Under the pieces are notes generated by a model. It was not told the DNA's origin and did not search any database. It saw nothing but the letters and a program-made list of their open reading frames with translations. A stretch of DNA of 64,000 bases from Arthrobacter tumbae (lineage in GTDB: Bacteria > Actinomycetota > Actinomycetes > Actinomycetales > Micrococcaceae): positions 310,001 to 374,000 of the forward strand of contig NZ_JAFBCC010000001.1 in NCBI RefSeq assembly GCF_016907495.1, given 5' to 3'. Both the position numbers and the translations under genes were made by a program. The stretch's first letter is position 1, and every line of letters starts with the position of its first letter. Below, one piece after another: positions 30,853 to 40,470 of this stretch.

Positions 30853-31800
30853 TCACCCGTTGTTTGAATTCACCCCTACCCGCCGGTTTTTTTCGGTGGG
30901 TTCGCTGTAAGCAACCTTCAGGCTCACTGGGAGGACCGTCGTCGTCGTTCCCTCTTTGCCGCTTGGTGCCGGCGTGGCGGCGACGACGACGGCGCCTGCC
31001 ACCACCGCTCCCGACGCGCGCAGGACGCGCGCGGTTTCAGCGATGGTTGCCCCTGTTGTCAGAACATCGTCCACGATGAGGCATGGCCGCGTGATACCGA
31101 TGTTCCGGATTCCCGGTGCAGCTTCCATACTGCCGACGAGGTTCTTCCGTCTACCCCGCCTGCCGAGGGCTTTCTGTGACAAACCGCCTGAGGCCAGCAT
31201 CAACAGTGGTGCCGGGCGCTTGCCAAGGCGTACTGCGGGCGCGATGGTTGCTCCTGCGGGAAGCTCACTGCGCCTGGCCAGTCCACCGAGCAGAAGGGTC
31301 AGCGGGTCGTAGCCGCGGCGCCTGATTGACGCTCCCCGGCCAGGGACCGGAACCAGCAGCACCTCCGGCGAGTTTGGACAGAGTGTCCATCTGGCCTCAT
31401 GCAGTGCTCCGGCCAGGGCGGCCTGCAGCCACCGGGCAATATCCGTGTGACCATGATTCTTGAACGCAAGGAGTGCCGCGGACACCGCCTTGGCGTACTG
31501 CCCGGCCGCAAGGACGGGAAGCGGTGTGAATGCTTCAGCCCCGCCCGCTGCGGCCGCCGTCCGTGACCCTTCGGATTCCGGCAGGCCCTCCGCGCCTTGC
31601 TCCGCCCGGAAAGGCCGCACCGTTGCGCGTCTCAGAACCGCTGCGCAGTCGGCGCAGAGGGAGGTGTCAGCGCGCTCACACACCACACACTCTGTCGGGA
31701 AGATCAGGGACCAGAATTCCTGCAGCGCAACACCAGTCTGATTCCAGGATGGGTGCAGCCGGGCACTATCCAGACTTCGCAAAAAGTTTTTCCACCACAT
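30853..31800 (-). CDS. comF: ComF-family phosphoribosyltransferase-like protein
   Basis: A 315-residue ComF protein. A zinc-ribbon (Cys38, Cys41, Cys49, Cys52 in CVVCERADTSLCADC) precedes a type I PRTase fold with the PRPP-binding loop CLIVDDVLTTGATIAE near residue 240. ComF is needed for DNA uptake in competent bacteria; its exact biochemistry is unsettled. The insert between the ribbon and the PRTase core (about 60-95) is Ala/Gly-rich. The gene keeps the M. tuberculosis order lpqB-comF-hpf. Confidence 0.9.
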   Translation of the reverse strand: MWWKNFLRSLDSARLHPSWNQTGVALQEFWSLIFPTECVVCERADTSLCADCAAVLRRATVRPFRAEQGAEGLPESEGSRTAAAAGGAEAFTPLPVLAAGQYAKAVSAALLAFKNHGHTDIARWLQAALAGALHEARWTLCPNSPEVLLVPVPGRGASIRRRGYDPLTLLLGGLARRSELPAGATIAPAVRLGKRPAPLLMLASGGLSQKALGRRGRRKNLVGSMEAAPGIRNIGITRPCLIVDDVLTTGATIAETARVLRASGAVVAGAVVVAATPAPSGKEGTTTTVLPVSLKVAYSEPTEKNRRVGVNSNNG

Positions 31801-31828
31801 TGCTCCACGCTGTCACGACTAAAGGCGA

Positions 31829-31848
31829 CCGGGCTGCACTGAGCCCGG
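31829..31848 (-). terminator. Hairpin after lpqB
   Basis: CCGGGCT (31829-31835) and AGCCCGG (31842-31848) form a 7-pair stem; on the minus strand it is followed by a short T-rich stretch. It lies 28 bases after the lpqB stop and just before comF. Confidence 0.55.
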
Positions 31849-31875
31849 AATGTGGAAAACCGGCCGGAGTTGCTG

Positions 31876-33573
31876 CTATCCGGCGAAAGCCGGGTCCCGG
31901 GCAGTGACGCCCTGATCCGTCCAACTATTGCCCACAACGCCGAAGATGCTGTTTCCCATTTGGGCAAACACATTGGTGCGGCCCGTGCCGGCGCTCAAGT
32001 GCTGCAGGCCCTCGAGAGGCGAGAATTCGTCTGCCCCCGCGGAGAACGGGATGAGTGTGGCAATAACCGAATCCTCGCTCGAAGTATCCGCAACGACAAC
32101 CGAGGTCTCAGTCACCCACTTCGCTGTGTCAATGGCACCCGTTGGGTTGAGCGATATCGGGTCGCTTAACGTCTGAGGCACTCCGTCCTCGCTCCGACTC
32201 ACACCGGAGAGCAGCAATTGGCTTTGTCCTGACTGCTGGGCAACGATGAGGGCCCGCGCACCGTCGCGCGAGATACGGATCTCGCTGATTGTCCGGTTTC
32301 CCAGCCAGGGTGCCAGAACCTCGATAGCGTTGTTCGCGCCTCCGCCTGGCGGCACCGCCCGAATATAGGAGCGCCCGTCGGCCGTCCCGGCCGTCCAGAT
32401 CCAGTTTGCAGGGTCATAACTTGGAGCTGTGAGGTTCGATCCGACCGTGATCGTCCGGACAGTCTGACCCTCGCCCGTGGCCATCAGCTCGGTCCGTTCA
32501 TCATTGAGGAACGCATAGTTCTTGCCGTCGTAGGACATCGCGGGATCGACCGGATCGAATCCGGCAACGGACGGCACATCATTGACCGGCGTCAGCTGAC
32601 CACCCTCGAAAAAGGCCAACTCATTTTCGCTGATGACGATCTGTCTGCTCGGAACGGCCGGGTCCAATTTAGGAAGCACCAGATCAGGGTCCCGTTCGAA
32701 GGGAATCGGTTGACCGGCACGCAGCTCAACCGAGTTCACTGTGTTGAGTCCGGTCATTGTGACCCTCAGCTGCTGTTCCATCTGCTGACGGCGCAGGTTG
32801 TCCGTTGCGGTAAGGATGTCCTGCGTGAAGTCGATGGTCGCCGTGCCGGATTCGATCGGAACGGATTCGACGGCGAGGGCGGCGTTCTCAGGGAAGGCGC
32901 TGGTCACAGCACCCTGGAGATAGGGGGCAGGGCCATTGATGAGAGCCGTAACGATATTCGTGGCAATCCCCTGCCGGTTGACGAACCAGCGAACGTCGGG
33001 AACCCAGTACTGATAACTGCTGCTATAGAAGTAGAGCTCGTGCGATTGCAGGAGGTTCGCCGCATCCGCAGTGGAGATCATGATGCCGCTCGGAATCTCC
33101 GCTACGCGCCACTGGCCCTGGACCTGCTCCATCTGAACCGTCATGGATTCCGTAGTGCCCGGGCCTACGTTCCGTCGGATGCCCGCGGCGTCGATGTAGC
33201 CCGCAACCTCCACCTGAAGCTGCAGCTGTCCCTCCGTCGGAGTCGAGCTGATCTTGTAATCAGAGCGGTAGATGGTGATTTCTTCTTCGGGCTCCCACGT
33301 CTGCGCCATTGATTCGGTGAGGTAGGAGCGGGCTACGCTGTAGTTGTCCGAAACGCCGATACCCGCCACGAGGAAACCGTTGAGGATTTCACCGGCGCCT
33401 GCGCCCTCCCGCGGAGGCGGGGGGTTGTTGACGAAGCGCGCGTCTGGCTCTGCCTCGGCCGTTGCCTCGATCGTGCCCACCGGTCCGGCCGTAGGGATCG
33501 AGGAGCAGGCCGTCAGCAGCGAGAGAACGAGCATCACCAGAACGGCTTGCAGTGGACGTGAACGCATGCTCAC
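31876..33573 (-). CDS. lpqB: Lipoprotein LpqB, MtrAB accessory
   Basis: A 565-residue lipoprotein. The signal peptide ends in the lipobox LTAC (Cys23). A GerMN domain (about 200-320) and a C-terminal beta-propeller-like part follow. LpqB interacts with the sensor kinase MtrB and tunes MtrAB signalling in cell-wall homeostasis and division. The GTG overlaps the mtrB stop as GTGA and has GGGAG 6 bases upstream; an ATG two codons later is possible. A longer open frame upstream runs through mtrB and is not real. Confidence 0.95.
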   Translation of the reverse strand: MSMRSRPLQAVLVMLVLSLLTACSSIPTAGPVGTIEATAEAEPDARFVNNPPPPREGAGAGEILNGFLVAGIGVSDNYSVARSYLTESMAQTWEPEEEITIYRSDYKISSTPTEGQLQLQVEVAGYIDAAGIRRNVGPGTTESMTVQMEQVQGQWRVAEIPSGIMISTADAANLLQSHELYFYSSSYQYWVPDVRWFVNRQGIATNIVTALINGPAPYLQGAVTSAFPENAALAVESVPIESGTATIDFTQDILTATDNLRRQQMEQQLRVTMTGLNTVNSVELRAGQPIPFERDPDLVLPKLDPAVPSRQIVISENELAFFEGGQLTPVNDVPSVAGFDPVDPAMSYDGKNYAFLNDERTELMATGEGQTVRTITVGSNLTAPSYDPANWIWTAGTADGRSYIRAVPPGGGANNAIEVLAPWLGNRTISEIRISRDGARALIVAQQSGQSQLLLSGVSRSEDGVPQTLSDPISLNPTGAIDTAKWVTETSVVVADTSSEDSVIATLIPFSAGADEFSPLEGLQHLSAGTGRTNVFAQMGNSIFGVVGNSWTDQGVTARDPAFAG

Positions 33574-35288
33574 CGCTCGCTCCCTGCCGCACCATGAAGC
33601 GTCGGCACCGCGTCCGGCGTCGTTGCGGATGACACCGGGCCGGGCGGAAGTGCCGCCTGCCGCGGCGGGAGGGGCAGGGGTGACACCTTGAGCACGGAGT
33701 CCCGACGCTTCGGCAGCGTAAGACGGAAGCAGGAACCCTCCCCCGGAGACCCCCAGGCCTGCAGCCACGCACCGTGGAGCCGTGCGTCCTCGGTGGCAAT
33801 CGACAACCCGAGACCGCTGCCTCCCGTCGTTCGTGCCCGCGCGGGATCCGCGCGCCAGAACCGGTCAAATACCCGGGCAGCGTCAAGCGGACTCATGCCT
33901 ATACCGTGGTCGCGAACGGCCACCGCAACAGCATCCGGGTTGGAGGCTATGTAGATGTTGATCGGTCTTCCCTCGCCGTGTTCGAGGGCGTTGACCACAA
34001 GGTTGCGGAGGATGCGGTCGATTCGGCGGGGATCGACGTCGACAACGCACTTGATTTCGTTCGAGATCACCGTGATGTCGGACTTGTGGCTCTCGGCGAG
34101 TGGACGGGCGCCGTCAATCACGTGGTGGACGAGCCCGAAGATGTCAGTGGGCTCAGCCTCCAAAACAGCTACTCCCGCATCGAAACGCGAAACCTCCAGG
34201 AGGTCGGCAAGAAGAGATTGAAAACGTTCCACCTGGTTGTACAGAATTTCTGCCGACCGCCGGTTGACCGGATCGAAATCTTCCCGTGCGTCATGCAGGA
34301 CCTCAGCGGCCATCCGAACTGTTGTCAGCGGGGTTCTCAGCTCATGTGAAACATCGGACACAAACCGCTGCTGCATCTGAGACAGCTGCGCCAGTTGGGT
34401 GATCTGATCCTGCAGGCTGGCCGCCATGTGGTTGAAGGACGCGCCAAGTCTCGCGACCTCATCCTCCCCTTGCGTCTCCATGCGTTCCTGCAACTGCCCG
34501 GCCGCAAGCTTCTCCGACACCAGCGCCGCGTGGCTGACCGGCCCGACCACGCTCCTTGTGACGAGCCAGACAATCGCGCCGATGGTCACCAGCAAGAGGG
34601 TTCCGCCGATCCAGGTGACCCCGTGGATGTAATCGAGGGTGCCCTGCATGGATGAGAGGTCGTAGATCAGGTAGAGCGAATATTCGGTCTGTGCAGGAGG
34701 GAGGGTGACCTTGGTCCCGAAGGCGATACCCGGCACGTCGAACTCGGTGCCCGAAGCGGACGTTGCAAGGGTAATCGGTGACCAGTACTGGTCGTCACCG
34801 TTCTGGACGGCTTCCGCCAGCGCTTCCGGGATAGCGGAAGACTCGATCAATCCAGTACTGGCGGTTGGAGTAACGAAGATTGGTGTCTCCTGGCCCGGCA
34901 CGCTATTGATCATGAACTGGCGTGGAGCGTCAGCTCCACCACCCTCCAGACTGGGGAGCGTATCGCGGACGAGCTGCGCGGTGGACTCGCGGTCGGTGAC
35001 CGAGGTCTGGGCGAAAATCTCCCGAACCTCGCTCAGGCCCGCGCTTGCCTCAGCCTTGAATTGATCAAACCTCTCCTGGTAGAGGCCGTTTGCAATCTGG
35101 CTTGAGAGGAACGCCCCAACGGCCACCAGCGCGACGGCGGTGAGCACCAGTGTGGAGGTCACGGTCCTGAACAGCAGCGATTGACGCCAACGCCTCGCGG
35201 TCTGCGCCATGATGGACTGAATCCACCCCCACCCCCGCGCGGCGCCGGTTGACGCCGAGCTCAGGAACCGGCTTACACGCCATTCCAA
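33570..35288 (-). CDS. mtrB: Sensor histidine kinase MtrB
   Basis: A 572-residue membrane kinase: two spans (about 42-63 and 226-244) enclose an extracellular sensor of about 160 residues, followed by HAMP, HisKA with the phosphoacceptor His315 in SHELRTPLTTVRM, and HATPase (NLVVNALEHGEG, GGSGLGLSI). MtrB phosphorylates MtrA and controls cell-wall hydrolases and septation. The apparent start is TTG, two bases after the mtrA stop; the ATG 26 codons downstream would shorten the cytosolic N-terminus but keep the first span. Gene order mtrA-mtrB-lpqB is conserved in actinobacteria. Confidence 0.93.
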   Translation of the reverse strand: MEWRVSRFLSSASTGAARGWGWIQSIMAQTARRWRQSLLFRTVTSTLVLTAVALVAVGAFLSSQIANGLYQERFDQFKAEASAGLSEVREIFAQTSVTDRESTAQLVRDTLPSLEGGGADAPRQFMINSVPGQETPIFVTPTASTGLIESSAIPEALAEAVQNGDDQYWSPITLATSASGTEFDVPGIAFGTKVTLPPAQTEYSLYLIYDLSSMQGTLDYIHGVTWIGGTLLLVTIGAIVWLVTRSVVGPVSHAALVSEKLAAGQLQERMETQGEDEVARLGASFNHMAASLQDQITQLAQLSQMQQRFVSDVSHELRTPLTTVRMAAEVLHDAREDFDPVNRRSAEILYNQVERFQSLLADLLEVSRFDAGVAVLEAEPTDIFGLVHHVIDGARPLAESHKSDITVISNEIKCVVDVDPRRIDRILRNLVVNALEHGEGRPINIYIASNPDAVAVAVRDHGIGMSPLDAARVFDRFWRADPARARTTGGSGLGLSIATEDARLHGAWLQAWGSPGEGSCFRLTLPKRRDSVLKVSPLPLPPRQAALPPGPVSSATTPDAVPTLHGAAGSER

Positions 35289-35289
35289 C

Positions 35290-35967
35290 TTACGCTTGTC
35301 CTGCCTTATATCCGACGCCGCGAACCGTCAGTACGATTTCGGGGGCTTCAGGATCCCGTTCGATCTTGGAGCGCAACCGCTGTACGTGGACGTTAACGAG
35401 CCGGGTGTCCGCTGCGTGCCGGTATCCCCAGACCTGTTCCAGCAGGAGCTCGCGGGTGAAGACCTGCCAGGGTTTGCGTGCCAGCGCAACGAGCAGATCG
35501 AATTCGAGCGGCGTCAGGGAAATCGGCTCCCCTGCCCTCGTGACCGAGTGCCCTGCCACATCGATACTGACCTCGCCGATGCGCAGGGTTTCGGGTGTTT
35601 TCTGGTCGCCGGGGCGCAGTCGGGCGCGAACCCGGGCAACCAGCTCGGCGGGCTTGAATGGCTTGGGCACGTAGTCATCCGCACCGGACTCCAGTCCGCG
35701 AACGACGTCGGACGTGTCGGATTTGGCGGTAAGCATGACTATGGGGAGGTCGGATTCGTTACGGATCTGCCTGCACACTTCGATCCCGTCGATGCCCGGG
35801 AGCATGAGGTCCAAAAGCACGAGGTCAGGTTTGGTGCTCCTGAAGACATCAACCGCCTGCGCGCCATCGGCGCAAAACACCGGGTCGAAACCGTCGTTGC
35901 GCAGGACGATGCCGATCATCTCAGCCAGTGCTTCGTCGTCGTCTATGACCAGAATGCGTGCCTTCAT
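35290..35967 (-). CDS. mtrA: Response regulator MtrA
   Basis: A 225-residue OmpR-family regulator. The receiver domain begins MKARILVIDDDEALAEMI, with the acidic pocket at 10-11 and phosphoacceptor Asp53 in LLDLMLPG; Lys in KPFKP is the switch lysine. The C-terminal winged helix (about 130-225) includes LTPLEFDLLVALARKPWQVF. The chosen ATG matches the usual N-terminus of MtrA; six or ten extra codons upstream are possible. Followed immediately by mtrB. Confidence 0.95.
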   Translation of the reverse strand: MKARILVIDDDEALAEMIGIVLRNDGFDPVFCADGAQAVDVFRSTKPDLVLLDLMLPGIDGIEVCRQIRNESDLPIVMLTAKSDTSDVVRGLESGADDYVPKPFKPAELVARVRARLRPGDQKTPETLRIGEVSIDVAGHSVTRAGEPISLTPLEFDLLVALARKPWQVFTRELLLEQVWGYRHAADTRLVNVHVQRLRSKIERDPEAPEIVLTVRGVGYKAGQA

Positions 35968-36263
35968 AATTCCATATTGTCCCATTGCCCCCACCAATGT
36001 CGCATTGGCGCGCGTCCCGCACCTGCGGCCTGTCTGCCTTTGTCATCCTAGAGGACGATTTGCGGGCGGGTTCGCGAAAAGCGTGCTTGGGAGGAGGCTC
36101 GATGAAGAACAATGGAACCTGGCCGTGTCCACAGCTCCGGTTTGACGCCGGAAACGTCGGTTCCGGTAACTATAGTTCTAGGTGTAGTGGCTTCAGGAGT
36201 CATACATGGCCAACGCGCCTGCCAGTGCGCAGTCGGCAACACACCGGGTGTAAGGGGATTGGA

Positions 36264-37493
36264 ATGAGCGGAAACGTTCCGGAGGGACAACCGGAGGACC
36301 GCCCATGGCAGTCCCCTTCCGGACCAGCACCGTGGGGTCAGAACCAGCAGCAACCGCAGTGGGGACAGAACCAGCCCTGGCCCGCCGGGCAGGCAGCAGG
36401 TCAGGCAAACCCCGGGTGGCCTGTGCCTCCGCCGGGCCAGTTCCACGGCTATCACGCTCCGCCGAAGCCCGGAATCATTCCATTGCGTCCGCTCGGCCTG
36501 GGCGAAATATTGGATGGCGCCTTCCAGGCGTGCCGCCGTAACCCGCTCTCAACCTTCGGAACAGCCATCCTGTTCCAGGTGATCGTCGCTGTCCTTACGG
36601 TTCTGCTCACGATCGGGCTGACGGGGTCCCTCGCTACCTTCGATCCAATCACTGCCTCGTCGGCGGAGGTCACCGGGCTCGTAGCGTCAGCCCTCTCCGT
36701 CGGGTCGGTCCTCATCCTGTTGACTTCGGTGGGCGTCCTCATCCTGCAGGGCGTCCTGATCATTCCAATTGCCCGGGCCGTCCTCGATGAGCGCACCGGG
36801 TTCAAGGAGCTATGGAAGCTCGCCGGGCGCAGAATCCTCCCGCTCATCGGGCTCGGAGCAATGCTCTTCCTTCTCTGGACCGTTTCCATTGGCGTACTCG
36901 TCGTGATTCTGATCGGCCTGTCACTTGCCCTGGAGGATGCCGCCATCGCCATTGTCGTGATCGGTGTGCTGGCTGCCGTGGCAGTTGCCGTCTGGCTCAA
37001 TATCAAGTGGATCATGGCTCCGGCGGCGCTCATGCTTGAGGGCGTCGGGCCCATAGCGGCACTCCGCCGGTCGTGGACCCTCACCACCGGGAACTGGTGG
37101 CGGACCTTCGGGATCCTCGTGCTCACCTCGATCATCGTCTCGATCATCACGCAGGTGGTTGCGGCGCCGGTATCCTTCCTGGCTTTCGGCTTCGGATCCT
37201 TCACATCGGCGCCTGCGTCAACTGAGGCGGCGCTGCTCGAGTCGCTCCCCGTGCTCCTCATCGTCCAGGCAGTGACAGCGGTATTCACGGCAATCGGCTT
37301 CGCCTTCCAGGCCGGTGTCACCGCGCTGCTATACGTTGACCTCCGCATCCGGCGGGAGGGTTTCGATATCGTCCTTCTGCGGGAGAACGAGGCACGCGCT
37401 CAGGGCACGTACTCCCCCATCCCCGGTCAGTCGAACCGTGACGGGTTCGGCCACCCGGGTCCGCAGGGCACCCAAGACCAGCCAGGGGCTTAA
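36264..37493 (+). CDS. Glycerophosphodiester phosphodiesterase-type membrane domain protein
   Basis: A 409-residue integral membrane protein with a Pro/Gln/Gly-rich cytosolic N-terminus (1-70) followed by about six hydrophobic segments. The family-typical IPLRPLGLGEILDGAFQACRRNP stretch just before the first span and the RSWTLTTGNWWRTFGI motif near residue 275 point to the DUF7847/GDPD membrane-domain family; no catalytic GDPD domain is present. AGGGGA precedes the ATG. It begins an operon reading away from mtrA and may scaffold the MoxR/DUF58 system downstream. Confidence 0.78.
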   Translation: MSGNVPEGQPEDRPWQSPSGPAPWGQNQQQPQWGQNQPWPAGQAAGQANPGWPVPPPGQFHGYHAPPKPGIIPLRPLGLGEILDGAFQACRRNPLSTFGTAILFQVIVAVLTVLLTIGLTGSLATFDPITASSAEVTGLVASALSVGSVLILLTSVGVLILQGVLIIPIARAVLDERTGFKELWKLAGRRILPLIGLGAMLFLLWTVSIGVLVVILIGLSLALEDAAIAIVVIGVLAAVAVAVWLNIKWIMAPAALMLEGVGPIAALRRSWTLTTGNWWRTFGILVLTSIIVSIITQVVAAPVSFLAFGFGSFTSAPASTEAALLESLPVLLIVQAVTAVFTAIGFAFQAGVTALLYVDLRIRREGFDIVLLRENEARAQGTYSPIPGQSNRDGFGHPGPQGTQDQPGA

Positions 37494-37498
37494 GCTGC

Positions 37499-38176
37499 AT
37501 GCCGGCTGATCGAGCGGTGGCGCTGCTGCCTGTCGTCGTGCCCGAACAGGTGGACGCCGACGAAGCGCGGCAACTTCTGCGGGAGGAACTGGCCAAGGGC
37601 ATCTACCAGGAGGCTGAACCGTCGCTCCTCGAACGCGCCTGGACGGCCTTCCTCACCTGGCTCGGTGAAATTCTGGGCCAGATCAGGAGCGTCGATGCGG
37701 GGCTGGGAACCATTCTGCTGGCAGTGGGCGCCGCCGTCGTCATCATCGCGGCCGTGCTCCTGGTGAAGCCGCGGCTCAACGCGCGGAAGCGCGCCGATGC
37801 AACCGTTTTTCAGGCACAATCCCGGCTTGCTGCCCAGCTGCATAGGTCGCGGGCAGATGCTGCGGCCCGCAGCGGGAACTGGGATGAGGCACTCACTGAA
37901 CGTTTCCGGGCCATTACCCGCGCCGCGGAAGAACGCGTGATCCTTGATGAGCAGGCAGGGCGCACCGCCGTCGAGGTTGCCCGCCTGCTGCAGGACCTCT
38001 TCGCCGCGCAGTCTCAGAGCCTTGACTGGCTGGCGTCGCGCTTCAATGAAGTGCACTACGGCGCCCGACCGGCGGCCCAGGCGGACTATAAGCGGGCTGT
38101 GGAGCTCGATCAGGATCTGCAGGGGGCCCAGCCCCGCCGTGAGACCCACGCCAAACAGTGGACGGCACCGGTATGA
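37499..38176 (+). CDS. DUF4129-domain protein
   Basis: A 225-residue protein with one membrane span (about 70-90) and a cytosolic C-terminal DUF4129 domain (about 105-200; RSGNWDEALTERFRAITRAAEERVIL, FNEVHYGARPA). It starts 5 bases after the previous stop, and its stop overlaps the next start as ATGA. In actinobacteria DUF4129, DUF4350, MoxR and DUF58 genes travel together; the module is thought to handle envelope-associated protein processing or chaperoning, but no biochemical role is established here. Confidence 0.8.
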   Translation: MPADRAVALLPVVVPEQVDADEARQLLREELAKGIYQEAEPSLLERAWTAFLTWLGEILGQIRSVDAGLGTILLAVGAAVVIIAAVLLVKPRLNARKRADATVFQAQSRLAAQLHRSRADAAARSGNWDEALTERFRAITRAAEERVILDEQAGRTAVEVARLLQDLFAAQSQSLDWLASRFNEVHYGARPAAQADYKRAVELDQDLQGAQPRRETHAKQWTAPV

Positions 38177-39408
38177 GCGGCACAACGGAGACGAGAAACC
38201 CACCCGCCGGGGCTCATGGCGGGAGCGCCGGTGCCGAAGTAGTGGGCGATGGACAGAGCGTGCGTTCCACCTTCCTTGCCACGCTCAAACGGGCCCGCGG
38301 CTGGATCGCCTTGGGTTTCCTCCTCGGAATCGCCGTCCTGATTGGTGCCCTCGCTGCCGGGTCCGGAGCGCAGGATCCGCTCTCCCCCGACAATGCAGCA
38401 CCGGTTGGGGCCAGGGCTGCCGCGGAAGTGCTGGACCGCAGCGGCGTCGAGGTCGTCCGTGCGGGCTCGCTCGAGGACGCCGTCGACGCGCTGCAGGGAT
38501 CCGACGACACCCTGCTCCTGCACGATCCCCAATCCTGGCTGACGTCGGAGCAACTGGGGTCACTCGGCGGCGGGATCGCTGACCGGACCGTCCTGATTGA
38601 GCCGAGCCTCACCATCCTGACCGAACTGGCCGGAGGTATACGGTCCGCCGGAGTTGTTCCGGCTGACATCGTTGACCCGCTCCAGGCAGACTGCGCCAAT
38701 GCCGCCGCGAGGGCAGCGGCCGCCGTGAGTCCGGGAGGCTTTTCCTATCGCGGCGCGGTCACCTGTTTCCCGCTCCCCGGGGATGGAGACGGCGATGCCG
38801 CGGGAACTTTTGCGACCACCGCTGATGGAACAGTCGGCGTCCTGGGTAACGGCGAAATCATTAGCAACGGCCGCATTGACGAACACGGCAACGCCGCACT
38901 CACACTGAGGGTCCTCGGCAGCACGGAAACCCTCGTCTGGTACCAGCCCACGCAGGATGACCTCGCGGTCACCGCCGGACCGGCTGATCCACTGAGTCTG
39001 CTTCCCGACTTCGTCAACCCGCTGATGCTTTGGCTGCTGCTCACGGCTTTGCTCGCCATCCTGTGGCGGGCACGCCGTCTGGGTCCCCTGGTCACCGAGC
39101 CGCTTCCCGTCGTCGTCCGGTCGGCTGAAACCGCCGCAGGCCGGGCACGCCTGTATCAGGATGCCGGCGCGGTGCACCATGCCGCGGAGACGCTGCGCGC
39201 AGGAACGTTGACGCGACTCGCGGCAGCACTGCGCATACCGCCCGCTCACCCACGGGCGTCCATTGTGGCTGCCGCGACCGCGAAAACCAGCAGGGACCCC
39301 GCGGAACTTGACTGGCTGCTCAACTCCCATAGCCCGCACTCCGATGCACAACTGGTGCAGTGGAGCCAGGAACTGGACAAACTCGAACAGGAGATTCGTC
39401 GTTCATGA
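38173..39408 (+). CDS. DUF4350-domain membrane protein
   Basis: A 411-residue protein. A first span (about 45-65: GWIALGFLLGIAVLIGALAA) leads to an external DUF4350 domain (about 75-265), then a second span (about 280-298: LMLWLLLTALLAILWRARR) and a cytosolic tail. DUF4350 resembles a ligand-binding or GATase-like fold. The ATG overlaps the DUF4129 stop and its own stop overlaps moxR, both by ATGA, so all three are translationally coupled. Confidence 0.8.
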   Translation: MSGTTETRNPPAGAHGGSAGAEVVGDGQSVRSTFLATLKRARGWIALGFLLGIAVLIGALAAGSGAQDPLSPDNAAPVGARAAAEVLDRSGVEVVRAGSLEDAVDALQGSDDTLLLHDPQSWLTSEQLGSLGGGIADRTVLIEPSLTILTELAGGIRSAGVVPADIVDPLQADCANAAARAAAAVSPGGFSYRGAVTCFPLPGDGDGDAAGTFATTADGTVGVLGNGEIISNGRIDEHGNAALTLRVLGSTETLVWYQPTQDDLAVTAGPADPLSLLPDFVNPLMLWLLLTALLAILWRARRLGPLVTEPLPVVVRSAETAAGRARLYQDAGAVHHAAETLRAGTLTRLAAALRIPPAHPRASIVAAATAKTSRDPAELDWLLNSHSPHSDAQLVQWSQELDKLEQEIRRS

Positions 39409-40457
39409 ATCAGCAATACCCGCATCAACCGGCACCGCCTGTCGACCATCAGGAGCAGCATTCAGCTTCCGCTCACACTGCCGATCACGCGCAGGGCACG
39501 GCTACGGCGGACCCGTCGCGCCGTGCCCTTGTGGCTGTACGGGAGGAGGTGGCGAAGGCCGTCGTCGGTCAGGACGCTGCGGTAACCGGAATGCTGATTG
39601 CGCTGCTCGCGAAGGGGCATGTGCTCCTGGAAGGGGTTCCGGGCGTCGCCAAGACGCTATTGGTGCGCAGCGTCTCCGCCGCTCTCAGCCTGGACACGAA
39701 GCGGGTCCAGTTCACGCCTGACCTCATGCCCGGCGACGTGACCGGCTCGCTCATCTTCGAGTCCAGAACGGCCGAGTTCACTTTTCGCGAGGGTCCTGTC
39801 TTCACCAACATCCTCCTTGCCGATGAAATCAACCGCACGCCGCCCAAAACGCAGGCGTCCCTGCTGGAGGCCATGGAGGAGCGGCAGGTGTCGGTGGACG
39901 GGGTAACCCGCCCCCTGCCCGAACCGTTTATCGTCGCCGCCACGCAGAACCCTGTTGAGTATGAGGGCACCTATCCACTGCCCGAAGCCCAACTCGATCG
40001 TTTTCTTCTCAAGCTGACCCTCCCGCTGCCCGAGCGGGACGATGAAATTGAGGTGATACGCCGGCACAGTACGGGGTTCGACCCCCGGGATCTCGCGGCT
40101 GCTGGTGTGAGGGCCGTTGCAGGCGAAGCGGATCTAGCCGCCGCGAGACACGCCGTACAGCGGGTTGGTGTTGCTCCTGAGGTGCTGAGCTACATTGTCG
40201 ATGTGGTGCGCGCAACGCGCTCCGCGCCGTCGTTCCAGCTCGGTGTCTCTCCCCGCGGCGCCACTGCGCTGCTGAACACCTCCCGAGCCTGGGCCTGGCT
40301 TTCCGGCCGCGACTTCGTCACACCTGATGATGTCAAGGCGTTAGCGCTCCCCGCCCTGCGGCACCGGGTCGCGCTGCGGCCCGAAGCGCAGATGGACGGC
40401 GTCAGCGTGGACAGCGTCCTGGGCAATATCCTCAGCACCGTCCCCGTGCCGAGGTAG
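39405..40457 (+). CDS. moxR: MoxR-family AAA+ ATPase
   Basis: A 350-residue AAA+ ATPase. The first 45 residues are His/Ala/Gln-rich and variable; the ATPase core has Walker A GVPGVAKT (77-84), Walker B ILLADEINRTPPKTQ and sensor-1 VAATQNPVEYEGTYPLPEAQLDRF. MoxR proteins act as chaperones that mature partner complexes, usually together with DUF58 proteins, and a DUF58 gene follows 13 bases later. Length is normal for the family. Confidence 0.93.
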   Translation: MNQQYPHQPAPPVDHQEQHSASAHTADHAQGTATADPSRRALVAVREEVAKAVVGQDAAVTGMLIALLAKGHVLLEGVPGVAKTLLVRSVSAALSLDTKRVQFTPDLMPGDVTGSLIFESRTAEFTFREGPVFTNILLADEINRTPPKTQASLLEAMEERQVSVDGVTRPLPEPFIVAATQNPVEYEGTYPLPEAQLDRFLLKLTLPLPERDDEIEVIRRHSTGFDPRDLAAAGVRAVAGEADLAAARHAVQRVGVAPEVLSYIVDVVRATRSAPSFQLGVSPRGATALLNTSRAWAWLSGRDFVTPDDVKALALPALRHRVALRPEAQMDGVSVDSVLGNILSTVPVPR

Positions 40458-40470
40458 GTGTGGGTCCAGC

